NCBI GenBank assembly: GCA_030686115.1
Contig: CP131612.1
Coordinates: 2,170,001 to 2,234,000 of the forward strand
DNA length: 64,000 nucleotides
Origin: Psychrobacter cibarius
GTDB taxonomy: Bacteria > Pseudomonadota > Gammaproteobacteria > Pseudomonadales > Moraxellaceae
Direction: 5' to 3'
Shown: one piece after another, positions 49,985-59,800 of the stretch
How the letters are laid out: each line of letters opens with the position of its first letter
Position numbering within the stretch: the stretch's first letter is position 1
Translations under genes and position numbers: made by a program
Notes under the pieces: generated by a model
What the model was told of the DNA's origin: nothing
Database searches by the model: none
Seen by the model: the letters and a program-made list of their open reading frames with translations, nothing else

Positions 49985-50190
49985 CTAAAAAACTAAACTG
50001 GTCAAAAAACGATGTAGCGAATACCGATAGTCATAGCTATCGAATCGAAACGATAGGCAATAGTCATCGTGTGATTTACAGCGCAAAAGGCGACTACCCT
50101 GCTTTTCAATCAAGCGATTTTGACAGCGTACAAGCAGCTAAGCAGTGGGCGCAAAACTATCATAATAAGTATGGAGCGAACAATGAGTAA
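49981..50190 (+). CDS. Hypothetical early protein (69 aa)
   Basis: ATGA overlap with YopX. Product includes YRIETIGNSHRVIYSAKGDY and an aromatic C-terminus. No family is recognised. Confidence 0.6.
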   Translation: MTKKLNWSKNDVANTDSHSYRIETIGNSHRVIYSAKGDYPAFQSSDFDSVQAAKQWAQNYHNKYGANNE

Positions 50191-50908
50191 TTTACCGTTG
50201 AAGGTGTTGCCGTGGAATGCTATGCACACAGAAGATAAGCGAATATTTGTAGAACACGCACAAGGCGCAGGTGTCTTTTATACCGTTTATGGTGCAGTTG
50301 ACAGCGACTTTGGCACACGTTGGCATGACCAAATGGAAGGCTCGCACGGAAAGAAGGAAGGGTTTGAATCAATCGAAGAAGTTAAGCTCTGGATTGAAAC
50401 CGACCACTACCCCAGCAAGATGCAGCCGTATTTTAAGCCCGACTCGATAACCGATATTACAGACTGGTTTAAGAGAGCAAAGCCTGAGCCGACTGATAAA
50501 GATAGGCTGACACAAATCGGCTGCCATTATGAAGAAGTTAGCGAAATGATGGTGGCTTGTCATGGTGATGAACATCTAGCATCAAAAACCGTTGACAACT
50601 GCGCTAGAGGTTATAAGAACTTTTTAGAAGAAATAGCTTTTTCAGCGCAACCACATGACCACATCGAACTACTAGACGCGCTATGCGACCAAATCGTGAC
50701 CGCTACTGGTGTTGCTTATATGATGGGCTTTGATATTGAAGGCGCATTGAAAGAGGTCATACGCTCAAACAATAGTAAGATGGTCAAAGGCAAGTTTGAG
50801 TTTGATGCTAACGGCAAGATTATGAAGCCTGACAGTTATAGCAAACCTGATTTAACGCCATTTATTAGCACTATGCAAAATCTGCATAAAAGGGGTGATT
50901 GTGAGTAA
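50183..50908 (+). CDS. MazG-like nucleotide pyrophosphohydrolase with N-terminal extension
   Basis: About 241 residues. The all-alpha NTP-PPase region holds HYEEVSEMMVAC and HIELLDALCDQIVTATGVAY (metal-binding Glu/Asp pattern), then LKEVIRSNNSKMVKGKFEFD and ANGKIMKPDSYSKPDL. The first ~90 residues are a separate beta-rich domain. Such enzymes adjust nucleotide or alarmone pools in infection. The start overlaps the previous gene by 8 bp. Confidence 0.8.
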   Translation: MSNLPLKVLPWNAMHTEDKRIFVEHAQGAGVFYTVYGAVDSDFGTRWHDQMEGSHGKKEGFESIEEVKLWIETDHYPSKMQPYFKPDSITDITDWFKRAKPEPTDKDRLTQIGCHYEEVSEMMVACHGDEHLASKTVDNCARGYKNFLEEIAFSAQPHDHIELLDALCDQIVTATGVAYMMGFDIEGALKEVIRSNNSKMVKGKFEFDANGKIMKPDSYSKPDLTPFISTMQNLHKRGDCE

Positions 50909-51146
50909 ATTATACCCAGCACAATTTAAAGAAATGACTAGCAAAATAAGTGGAACTCGCTACAGAGTATTTTTGCGAGATATGCCTTTTATTAGTGGCG
51001 GTCAAAATAAATCTTTTGTTGATGCTGCACACACCTGTATGGACGCACTAAAAATATATGCGGCTAGTGGTCAAGAGTTACCTGAACCAAGCACGCCTGA
51101 GTATGGCGACATTATGATTAAATTAGATGAGGTGACAGATGACTAA
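50901..51146 (+). CDS. HicB-like protein (81 aa), no HicA partner seen
   Basis: The pattern YPAQFKEM, GTRYRVFLRDMPFISGG, AAHTCMDALKIYAASGQELP-like, then EPSTPEY resembles HicB antitoxins/DUF1902. GTG start with AAGGGG site. No HicA-type toxin gene is adjacent. A solitary HicB may be an antitoxin against host toxins or have another use. Confidence 0.65.
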   Translation: MSKLYPAQFKEMTSKISGTRYRVFLRDMPFISGGQNKSFVDAAHTCMDALKIYAASGQELPEPSTPEYGDIMIKLDEVTDD

Positions 51147-51408
51147 CTTTAACACAGAGCAAATGCTAATCATGCGCTATGGGTTTAACCCACTCATACC
51201 GCTTGATTTGGTCGCTAAAGACTATCTTAGAGATACGACTATCAAGCAGTACGAGAAGCAAGCGCGTGACAGCAACCTACCCTTTCCAGTCGTAATTAAC
51301 GGCAAAGGCAAGGCAACTACATACCATGTCCATGTCAAGGCATTGGTACAGTGGATTGATAATGCAGCAGAGGTTGCCGCTAAAGACCACCATGCAATGA
51401 ACGCATAG
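51139..51408 (+). CDS. Excisionase/PrtN-like DNA-binding protein
   Basis: An 89-residue protein: EQMLIMRYGFNPLIPLDLVA, KQARDSNLPFPVVINGKGKA, then VKALVQWIDNAAEV fit the PrtN/pyocin-activator and excisionase-type winged helix. It is the last gene of the rightward early operon and overlaps the convergent integrase by 29 bp, the usual xis-int arrangement. The Xis role is inferred. Confidence 0.7.
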   Translation: MTNFNTEQMLIMRYGFNPLIPLDLVAKDYLRDTTIKQYEKQARDSNLPFPVVINGKGKATTYHVHVKALVQWIDNAAEVAAKDHHAMNA

Positions 51409-52531
51409 CAACCATCATCGCCTCGTCAAAATCCAACACGGTTTTGCGAGGCTTTACGCTGACATATCGCTGCAAACTTGACCATGATTCGTGACCAGTC
51501 ACCTGTTGCATTTGTGGCACAGTTAGCCCTTGCTCTGATAATCTGGTTGCCGCCTCGTGTCGCAGATCATGAAATCGCAAGTCATCGATAGCGAGCATAC
51601 GGCAAGCATCGGTAAACATTTTCGAGATATTTCTATTTGACAATGGCAACAGTCGCTTGTCATCCCACAACAAATTGTTGCGCCTCATACTAGCCTTTAT
51701 ATCATCCGCCATTAGCGCATTTATTACGCCCACAGCTTTATCGCCGACCTTAGTATTGATATGGTTGCCGATAGAACCTTGTGGGCTTTTTGCGTCTCTA
51801 ACGAGCCACCAGCCGTCTTTATAATCCGATATCTGCAATCGTATTAATTCTTCTTGTCGTCTGGCTGTATAGATAGCAAGCCAAATAATCAGGTGCATAG
51901 GGTATGCTGATCTACCACGGCGAAAGTTTTTATAAAAGTGCGTGGTCAATGCTTGCAACTCGTCACTGGTTGGTGTTCTATTGCGCTGTTTGCTTGCTGC
52001 AACCTTGCGGCTGTACTTTAAGCCAAGCATGGCATCCTCAAATTCTGCTAGATTGACATTTAAACCCCAAGCTAATTTTGCTTGCTTAAGTACGGAGCGC
52101 AAGCCTATCATGTCACCATTGAGAGTAGCAGGTGCGATAGGTGATAAACCTTCATACTTGCCTGACAATCGACCATCAGCAAATGCGGTGTAATCCTCAC
52201 GCCTCAAACTACCAATTTGCTTTGCTGCAATAGGCAATCTACTTATCAGTAGCAAGCTCAAATTATGAGTACGTCCAAACTGATCGCCAAGCTCGTCAAT
52301 GTACTTTATAATAACGTCTTGCAATCGCATTGACTTAGCTTCACGATTGAGCATAATATCGGGATTAGCTTCAATCTCCGATTCACGCTTTTTTATCCAA
52401 GCGGCGGCTAACGCTCTTTTGCTAAATGTCTTTGATTGACTAAAAGGTGGATAACCGTCACGGTCGATACGAACGACTGCCCTATACCGTGTTGTACCAT
52501 CTTTAGTTTTGCGCTGCGCTATCGTTCCCAT
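51380..52531 (-). CDS. int: Tyrosine integrase (dusA-type)
   Basis: About 383 residues. N-terminal arm-binding domain with GTTRYRAVVRIDRDGYPPFS, a SAM-like core domain, and catalytic residues in TARRQEELIRLQ (Arg), FHDLRHEAATRL (His-x-x-Arg), GHESW (His) and LQRYVS (Tyr nucleophile). It recombines the phage site with the start of dusA. The ORF opens further to 52597, but those residues overlap arm-site repeats; MGTIAQRK at 52531 is the likely start, with 52540 and 52546 as options. Confidence 0.95.
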   Translation of the reverse strand: MGTIAQRKTKDGTTRYRAVVRIDRDGYPPFSQSKTFSKRALAAAWIKKRESEIEANPDIMLNREAKSMRLQDVIIKYIDELGDQFGRTHNLSLLLISRLPIAAKQIGSLRREDYTAFADGRLSGKYEGLSPIAPATLNGDMIGLRSVLKQAKLAWGLNVNLAEFEDAMLGLKYSRKVAASKQRNRTPTSDELQALTTHFYKNFRRGRSAYPMHLIIWLAIYTARRQEELIRLQISDYKDGWWLVRDAKSPQGSIGNHINTKVGDKAVGVINALMADDIKASMRRNNLLWDDKRLLPLSNRNISKMFTDACRMLAIDDLRFHDLRHEAATRLSEQGLTVPQMQQVTGHESWSSLQRYVSVKPRKTVLDFDEAMMVAMRSLHGGL

Positions 52532-52584
52532 TTGTACCATTCTCATATTTGCGGTTGTGGTGCAAATACGGTACAACATAATCA

Positions 52585-52624
52585 CACGTAAAGTCACGCA
52601 AAGTCATGTAAAGACACGCAAACC
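52585..52624. repeat. Four 10 bp tandem repeats, likely integrase arm sites
   Basis: Units CACGTAAAGT, CACGCAAAGT, CATGTAAAGA and CACGCAAACC lie head to tail between the integrase gene and the attachment core. The spacing matches one helical turn and the place is where arm-type sites are expected. Confidence 0.75.
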
Positions 52625-52686
52625 CACGATGATTATTACCATCAAACCTATACCAAATAAGGCTTTAATGCTAAATGCTTGATTTA

Positions 52687-53649
52687 ATGAATAATAAGCG
52701 CCTATCAGTTGCACCCATGATTGATTGGACAACGACGGATTATCGTTATTTTGCTCGGCTTTTCAATCCGCATGTTTATTTGTACACCGAGATGATCAGT
52801 ACGGGCGCGCTGATACATGGCAATCGTGCACGGCATCTGCGCTTTGATACGCTTGAGCATCCGCTGGTACTACAGCTGGGCGGCGCAGATATTAGCGAGA
52901 TGACGCAATGCGCTGAATTTGCTCAGCAGCATGGCTATGATGAGGTCAATATCAATGTTGGTTGTCCCTCGGATCGCGTACAGCATAATAAGATTGGTGC
53001 TTGCCTCATGGCAGAGCCTAATACAGTCGCTGATTTGGTCAAACACATGCAAGCGGCGGTCGATATCCCAGTAACCGTCAAGCATCGTATTGGTATCGAT
53101 GATTTTGACAGTTATGAGTTTATGGTGGATTTTGTAGAAAAAGTGGCAGCAGCGGGTTGTACACGCTTTATTGTCCATGCACGTACTGCATGGCTACAAG
53201 GGCTTAGCCCCAAGCAAAATCGCGAGATACCACCGCTACGTTATGAGGATGTCTATCGTCTCAAACAAGACTTTCCACAGCTTGATATCGAGATTAATGG
53301 CGGCATCGATACCGTTAAAGACATCGAAGCACATTTGCAGCATGTGGATGGCGTGATGATTGGTCGCGCGTTTTATCACAACCCTTACCTATTAGCAGAA
53401 ACCAATAGCTTATGGAACGAACCAGCACCTAAGCGCTCAGATATTTTAGTGCAGCTTTATCCGTATATGGAGGCGCAGATTGCTAAAGGTGAAGCACTGC
53501 CAACGATGACAAGACATTATTTAGGGCTGTTTCAAGGACTGACGGGTGCGCGCAAATGGCGACAGGCGTTAAGTGGCAAACCTCAGCTAACAATCGATGA
53601 TATTAAACGGGCAGCGGATGAGGTGTTACTACTAAATCCTGATACTTAA
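52687..53649 (+). CDS. dusA: tRNA-dihydrouridine synthase A, start supplied by the phage
   Basis: A 320-residue flavoenzyme that reduces uridines 20/20a in the tRNA D-loop. RLSVAPMIDWTTTDYRYFAR is the FMN-binding start; Cys93 in NVGCPSDRVQ is the proton donor; FIVHARTAWLQGLSPKQNRE and INGGIDT complete the barrel. The first seven codons are phage-derived, the rest host, with attR in between. ATG 52687 matches the stranded host start; an ATG at 52675 would add four residues. Its native promoter now lies 42 kb away. Confidence 0.95.
   Translation: MNNKRLSVAPMIDWTTTDYRYFARLFNPHVYLYTEMISTGALIHGNRARHLRFDTLEHPLVLQLGGADISEMTQCAEFAQQHGYDEVNINVGCPSDRVQHNKIGACLMAEPNTVADLVKHMQAAVDIPVTVKHRIGIDDFDSYEFMVDFVEKVAAAGCTRFIVHARTAWLQGLSPKQNREIPPLRYEDVYRLKQDFPQLDIEINGGIDTVKDIEAHLQHVDGVMIGRAFYHNPYLLAETNSLWNEPAPKRSDILVQLYPYMEAQIAKGEALPTMTRHYLGLFQGLTGARKWRQALSGKPQLTIDDIKRAADEVLLLNPDT
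52708..52725 (+). repeat. Attachment site attR, core repeat
   Basis: 18 bp identical to 10187-10204. It lies at codons 8-13 of dusA, so recombination leaves the frame intact. Confidence 0.9.
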
Positions 53650-53715
53650 GAAAATTCATCATTATGATGACAGCTATAAAAGTGTAATAATAACGCCGAA
53701 ATAGCCATTGTTTAT

Positions 53716-54504
53716 TTAGGCGATTTGCGCAATATATTGCCACATCGCCGCCCCATTATTCACGATATGCAATAATATCGGCAGTAACAGCGAGCCTGAC
53801 TTGATACGCGCGTAGCAAAATATCAATGCCAGTACCACAATGGTACTGATTTCATAAATACCATACTGCACATGGATCACCGCAAATATCAAGCTGGTCA
53901 CGACACTTGCTACGATCGCCCCTCGATGCTTTGAATAAGTTGACGAGGTAAATTGCTCTGCGATCGCTGACCATAATAGGCCACGAAATATCAGCTCTTC
54001 ATAGATTGGCGCGACAATGACCATTGCAAACATCAACAGCCATACTGAGCTGACAGACTGATATAAAGGATCGACGAAGAGCAGTGGCGATTTATCAAGT
54101 AAATAAGTCAATGCCTGACTGCCAATCATAAATATCAATAGCAGCCCAAGCAATCCCATACCCACCGCAAATGAGAACGGCTTTAACGCTAAATACTGCC
54201 GACTATCGCCGCCTCTTACACGGATCACCAAAAGGCTAATAGCGATCAATAGCACGCAGCCTATAATAATAGAGAGGCTGACCACGGTGCCATCGTTACT
54301 ACCAAAAAAGAAGATATCAGCCATGGTTGAATTTTTAGAAGCCGGTAATACTAACTTGCCAGCAATATACACGCCTAGCAGCTGACTCATAAAAAATGCC
54401 ATCAGCATACCAACAGTCAGTAGAAAGACACCCAATCGTGAAAATAGCGGCGTGCGCTTAGGCGGCGTATTAAGATTGTGCGAACCAGTAGCATTTTTTA
54501 GCAT
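53716..54504 (-). CDS. CPBP family intramembrane metalloprotease
   Basis: About 262 residues, seven to eight membrane segments. PIYEELIFRGLLWSAIAEQF carries motif EExxxR, FAVIHVQYGI holds the FxxxH motif and ILLHIVNNGAAM the HxxxN motif, the three metal-site stretches of the CAAX/CPBP proteases. Prokaryotic members are linked to bacteriocin immunity or protein processing; the substrate is unknown. The longer ORF starts at a TTG; ATG 54504 is preferred. Confidence 0.88.
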   Translation of the reverse strand: MLKNATGSHNLNTPPKRTPLFSRLGVFLLTVGMLMAFFMSQLLGVYIAGKLVLPASKNSTMADIFFFGSNDGTVVSLSIIIGCVLLIAISLLVIRVRGGDSRQYLALKPFSFAVGMGLLGLLLIFMIGSQALTYLLDKSPLLFVDPLYQSVSSVWLLMFAMVIVAPIYEELIFRGLLWSAIAEQFTSSTYSKHRGAIVASVVTSLIFAVIHVQYGIYEISTIVVLALIFCYARIKSGSLLLPILLHIVNNGAAMWQYIAQIA

Positions 54505-54580
54505 AAAGTCATTACTCAAACGGATATTTTGTCAGCTCGCATTAACATAAGCAATAATGAGCATAAATAGTCATCAGCGA

Positions 54581-55468
54581 TTATGTTGGTAGTTGCTGCT
54601 CAATCAATGATAATACTTGCTGAGAGACCGACTCTGGATACTCAAGTGGGAACATATGACCACCGGCATGGGTCTCATAAGGAATATTCAAACGCGACTT
54701 TATTTGTTGCGGAAATCGGCGTTTTAAAAAGATACTGTCTTGACCGATAATCAAAGTAACAGGCGGCTTTGGGCCATGATTTGGTGCCAGCCAATACCAA
54801 GATGGATTGGTGCGAAAGACAGCGACCTCACTGGCTTTCGGAATCGCCAATGTCACTTTGCCATCCGCACGCTCATGTAGTCCATGCTTGATATAGCCTT
54901 GAAAACTGCGTTCATCAAAGTTTTTGAAAAAGCCTTTATGCCGCATCCTATCATATGCATCTGCGCGGCTCTCCCAGACATCACGGCGATGCTTAGACAC
55001 GCCAGCTGGTGACAGTTTATCCATCAGGCGGTTATTCATCATCGGCAATCTATCCGCCGTCTTTGCCAAATGCCATAGCAAGCTCACTTTGCCATAAATC
55101 CAAGGTGGATCCATGAGTACCGCTTGGGCAAAGTACTGCGGCGCACGATACAATGCCTGCAAGGTACACATTGCACCCAGCGAATGGCCCACTGCCACTA
55201 CTTGCGTCACACCATGCTTCTCACAGGTATTTTTGACACTATCAATAATCTGCTGTGTAAGACTACGCCAATGATCATCGACTGGATAATCAGGCGTTGC
55301 ACCCAGCATGGCAATATATTCAATGGTAAAAAATTCTGCTAACTTCTCAAAAAATGGCTGATAAACAGCACTTGGCATCCCATTAGCATGAGCAAAATGC
55401 AGGACAGGTTTGTTGGTTATTGTAGAGACAGGTAAAGCAGTAAAAGTTGGCAAATTAATTTCATCACT
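54581..55468 (-). CDS. Alpha/beta hydrolase
   Basis: About 295 residues. LHFAHANGMPSAVYQPFFEK is the oxyanion strand region, VVAVGHSLGAMCTLQALY the nucleophile elbow, and THAGGHMFPLEYPESV supplies the catalytic histidine. ATG 55468 has a GAGAG site; an extra 18 codons upstream lack one. Substrate unknown, likely an ester or acyl compound. No signal peptide. Confidence 0.85.
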   Translation of the reverse strand, partial: SDEINLPTFTALPVSTITNKPVLHFAHANGMPSAVYQPFFEKLAEFFTIEYIAMLGATPDYPVDDHWRSLTQQIIDSVKNTCEKHGVTQVVAVGHSLGAMCTLQALYRAPQYFAQAVLMDPPWIYGKVSLLWHLAKTADRLPMMNNRLMDKLSPAGVSKHRRDVWESRADAYDRMRHKGFFKNFDERSFQGYIKHGLHERADGKVTLAIPKASEVAVFRTNPSWYWLAPNHGPKPPVTLIIGQDSIFLKRRFPQQIKSRLNIPYETHAGGHMFPLEYPESVSQQVLSLIEQQLPT

Positions 55469-55606
55469 CATGACAAGCTCTCTTCGATTTAAGTCGCTAT
55501 TTAGGATATTTTTTATAATCATTGAATCTCATATACAATTAAGGCTGAGCATAATCATACGCTCAGCCTCAACAATCATACACAGTAAATCTCAAACATA
55601 AAACGC

Positions 55607-56662
55607 TTAACGCATCTGCGCATTACCTTCTTCTTGCGGTAAAACATCAAGACTGACACTAGAGCCAATGCCCGCACCCAATTTAACAGCAAAGCGGTCC
55701 ATGAATAATTGGAACGGATCTGTTGGGCTATAATTGATGACATTACCCAGCTCTAACTGCTTTTCTAAGCTAGCGATGCTGCCTTTCTTATCGGCTAAGC
55801 CAAGCTCAATCGACTGCTCGCCTGTCCAGAATAATCCAGAGAACAGCTTATTTTGTTCAGGATTTTTGAGACGATCACCGCGACCTTCTTTCACTGCATT
55901 AATAAAATGCTTGTGGGTGTTGTCCAATACTTTTTCGACATGTTTTTCTTCATAATCCGTTAACGGACGTGACAAACTTAAGATGTCTTTGTATTCACCA
56001 GCAGTAATCGTCCGATCTTCTACGCCAACTTTATCCATCAAACCTTTGATGTTATAGCTTGGCATAATCACGCCGATAGAGCCAACCAAACTTGATGGGT
56101 TTACATAAATCTCATCCGCCGCAGAAGCAATATAATACGCGCCAGAAGCACCCATATCACCAATCACTGCATAGAGTTTTTTGTCTGGATATTCTTTACG
56201 CAAATCCATCATAGTCTGCCAAATCTCATCAGACTGTACTGGTGAGCCACCAGGTGAATTGATATCCAATGCTACCGCCTTTGAATTGCTGTTTTCAAAA
56301 GCACGGGTCAATGCCTCATTGACATCATAAGCGTTGGCCACATCGCCACTACTAATGACACCTTGTAGCTCAACCACGGCTAAATGCGGCTTGCTAGTGT
56401 CAACACCATCTAGACCCGTTGGCGCGCTGCTGCTGCAACTACGACCAAGCGTCAGAAATATCAGTAAAATATAACCAAAGGTCAATAGTTTAAAAAAGAT
56501 ACTCCAGCGACGGGCGCGGCGTTGCTCGACCACACTAGCCAATAAAGTGTTTTCAAGCAATTGCCATTCTTGTCCACTCGGCTGGCTTGGCGGCGACATC
56601 GGTACTGGCTGATTTGCCGAATTGTCAGGACGTTTGTTAGGGTCTGGTGGCCAGTTGGGCAT
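55607..56662 (-). CDS. sppA: Signal peptide peptidase SppA-type serine protease
   Basis: A 351-residue inner-membrane protein. A Pro-rich cytoplasmic start, one membrane segment (~56-72), then the protease domain: LDINSPGGSPVQSDEIWQTM, GDMGASGAYYIASAADEIYV with the nucleophilic serine, SLVGSIGVIMPSYNIKGLMD, and a lysine in AGEYKDIL that may be the general base. It is the short, single-domain form (SohB/SppA-like). It degrades leftover signal peptides. Confidence 0.93.
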   Translation of the reverse strand: MPNWPPDPNKRPDNSANQPVPMSPPSQPSGQEWQLLENTLLASVVEQRRARRWSIFFKLLTFGYILLIFLTLGRSCSSSAPTGLDGVDTSKPHLAVVELQGVISSGDVANAYDVNEALTRAFENSNSKAVALDINSPGGSPVQSDEIWQTMMDLRKEYPDKKLYAVIGDMGASGAYYIASAADEIYVNPSSLVGSIGVIMPSYNIKGLMDKVGVEDRTITAGEYKDILSLSRPLTDYEEKHVEKVLDNTHKHFINAVKEGRGDRLKNPEQNKLFSGLFWTGEQSIELGLADKKGSIASLEKQLELGNVINYSPTDPFQLFMDRFAVKLGAGIGSSVSLDVLPQEEGNAQMR

Positions 56663-56868
56663 ATAACTTCCTAAGTCAGAAACAGTCTAAAGCAATAAAA
56701 AGAGAAGATAGAAATACAGTCAGTAATAAGGAGCTGCTTCTCACTCCAAATACGGTCACAGTCATCTATATTCATAGGCTGCTAAGTATGGTGGTATTTC
56801 AATCATGGTTCAATAGTATAACTGCGAAATATCACTATATTGTAACATTGATTAGATAAGCAATATTT

Positions 56869-59800
56869 TTATGGCATCGTATTGGTAGTATCTACTGCCG
56901 CATTGAGAGACAACGTTGCTTCTGGCATTTTGTCGTCATAAGTGATCATTTCATTGATGGTTTGACGACTTATCACCTTAGCAGTTATCTGTGATGTGCT
57001 ATGTCCTACCCATGTCACATTACGAAAAGTGCGTGGTTGCTCAGGTGGTTCAACTGGACATAACAATGTCCACATTTGCCAAATACGCTGATGAGTATCT
57101 GCATTTAATATCAGACGTGCCCGAGGCATATTGGCTTGATGAGTCGGTGGCTGGCTACTTGATGTGAGTGTCTGCGCAGTGGCAGGTATTGATTTGAGTG
57201 GATCAGCCGCATTATATTTTAATACCCTTATGGGCAAGCTGGCATCTATAGCCACCGTACAATCCCAAACACTCGGACTGTCTATGTTGCTCCACCCTGT
57301 CAATGCTTGTATGGACAAACCACCATTGCCCAACTGCCACGTTTTGCCTTGTTCACAACGTTGCACACTAATATTCGTAATGTCCTTGGATTGGCTAGTG
57401 ACTTTATAGGCTTGCTGAAATGCAGACCAATGATCAGAGCGCCCTGCTTGCCAATACTGACTAATAGGTAAATGCTGATTAAGCTGAAAAACCGTCAAAG
57501 GCAACAGCTCAGAAGCACTAGCATTAGTAGAAGCAGAAGCAGAAGCAGAAGCATTAGAAGCTAAATACTTCTTATCAGTAGTAAGCGTATCCGTCAATCC
57601 AGCACTACTACTCTGCACGACTATACCTTCTAGTGTATCAACTGACAAGCTACCCAGCTGCTGCGCCAATGTCATCGACAGCTTATTCGCCGTTAGATTA
57701 CTGGGCATCGTTCGTGCGACATTGGGTCTGTGGTCAGATAAAAATAGCCAGCTGATGTTGTTCTTATGCGTATCTGTTGTGGATGACTGCTTATTATTGG
57801 TAACAGGATACTGTAACAAAGCAGCGCTTATATAGGGGTCACCCGTTGGTAAGATATACAAGGTCGGTATCGTCGTTAGTGATTGCTGATTGGCATATAC
57901 TGTCATCATTAATAAGGTTAGCGGCGGCAGTGCCAGCCAACGACTGATAAATCCTCGTGGTAGTAGCCATGGCAACATACTTAATAGTACCATCAGCAAT
58001 ATGGCGACATTCACGGGGGTATAAAGCCACGCTTCTGACAATACTGGTAATGAGGTTAACCACGTTATCAGTTCATGCAATTTCGCGACAATGGCGCTAA
58101 CAAGCAGCCAAATACTATCAGCAATAGCAGGTGATAAAAGATAGCAAAGCCCTGCCAACAGATTAAGTGGCACAATCACCCAACCAAATAAACCGATAGC
58201 AAATAGATTGATGACAAGACCCCACAGCGACGCCTTGCCAAATAATAGCAATGTAATAGGTAATAAAGTAATAAATAGCCAAAATTGTAATTTGAATACA
58301 CGTTTGCCTATTATCCAAATATGCTTGAACGCAGTCTCTACTACACTGGCATTATGAGCAGATGCCGTTTCTGATACGACAGCTGATTGCGTATATGATG
58401 CATCATCATATTTAAGGAGTAATGCCACTGCGATAAAAGATAGCCAGTACCCTGCCTGCCATAATACATAGGGATCAAGCCATGCCATCAACACTGCCAA
58501 GGCAAACAACACCCGCATCGTACTAACCGGCAATAATGTTAAACGTACCAAACCTATCGCGAATAACATCCATGCGGTACGAGCAGCAGGTACATCAAAA
58601 CCAGTAAATAACGCATAAATAAAAGCAGCAGCGATCATCACCCACCAGCGCACTTGCCAACGCGGTACATAACGATAAATCCTTGGCCATAACCGATCAA
58701 AAAGCAACACCGCCGCACCCGCCAGCATAATCGCTAAAAACAATACATGAGTGCCAGAGATAGCCAGCAAATGTGAAATACCAGCCAGCTGATATAGATC
58801 TTTGGTATCGCGATTGATTAAACTGCGATCACCTGTGAGCAAACTTAAAGTGACCGCTTTTGCCTGTTGCGCTGCTGTGGTCTGTGTTGACCAATCTTGA
58901 TAAAAATACTGGCGTAATTGCCAACGTCCTTGGTTGATATAAGTCTGAAAACGCTGCAGATATGAAGAAGAGGAAAATGCTGGCTTTGATACCTCAGTAT
59001 TGGTGACATTTGATGTGCCAACGGTCAATATATTAGCGACTCCATCAATATGACGACCTCGCAGCCAGCGATAACTGTCAAAACCAGATGGATTGCTCAA
59101 CGCTTGCTCAGAGGTCGCCAGTGGTGCAAGCGCTAAACTCATAAACAGCTGATCGCCAGGTTGTAAGTAATTTAAGCGGTCAAACGGATTGTTGTCCAAA
59201 TTTTTCTTGGATGATTGTTTTGATGGATTTTTTGGATAACCATTGAGCAATACACGGTACGTGCCATCCTTACCGTTATTGTTATTGTTATTGTTATTGT
59301 TATTTAAGTTATTTTCATACAATCTATTATTGCTTAGGCTATTATTTTCATCTATTAGAAAGTTACTGGTCATGGCATCTAAATCTTCAACCGCCAACGC
59401 CGACACCAAGGGTGATATATCACTAATGACAGCAACTTGTCGATAGCCACTGTCCGTGGCGACGTCATAAACGCTGTCACTTATTCCTTCGATGGTGACT
59501 AATGCTTGTACACGCATTGGCTCAGTGATTTCTGTTAGTTCTGCTTGCTGATGGCTAATCAGGGCTTGCAGCCCACTGCCAATGATTAATCCAATTGCCA
59601 ATACAGCAACTAAAACATGAGTCAAGATACGAAAGAAGAGTTTAGATTTATGTGAAATATTATATGAAGGATTACGTGAAGAGAGACCCGCAGTATGTTG
59701 CGATAAATGGCTGGGTTTTGCAGAAGGTACATTAAACTGGGCAATAACAATCAGTATAATAGCAAAAATAATGAGCGACAAAGATAAGGTGGGAGTATTC

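Larger units (their letters stand above)
10187..52725. mobile_element. Lambda-like siphovirus prophage integrated in dusA
   Basis: About 42.5 kb between 18 bp att repeats. It holds an integrase and a candidate excisionase, a CI/Cro-type switch, O/P-like replication genes, a Q-like antiterminator with its late promoter, terminase, portal, capsid, tail tube, tape measure, holin and endolysin. Long-tail structural genes with no sheath indicate a siphovirus. No module is visibly broken, so it may be inducible. The gene content resembles that of known temperate Psychrobacter siphoviruses such as Psymv2 as I recall it, which needs a direct comparison. Confidence 0.95.

Noticed and set aside
50369..50575. 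68-codon minus-strand ORF inside the MazG-like gene
   Set aside because: Antisense shadow without support.
52585..52624. Tandem 10 bp repeats as iterons of an origin
   Set aside because: They adjoin the integrase gene and the att core, where arm-type sites are expected; a better origin candidate lies in the O-like gene.
57529..59304. Repeats in comEC as a CRISPR array
   Set aside because: Units are hexanucleotides without spacers and encode low-complexity protein.
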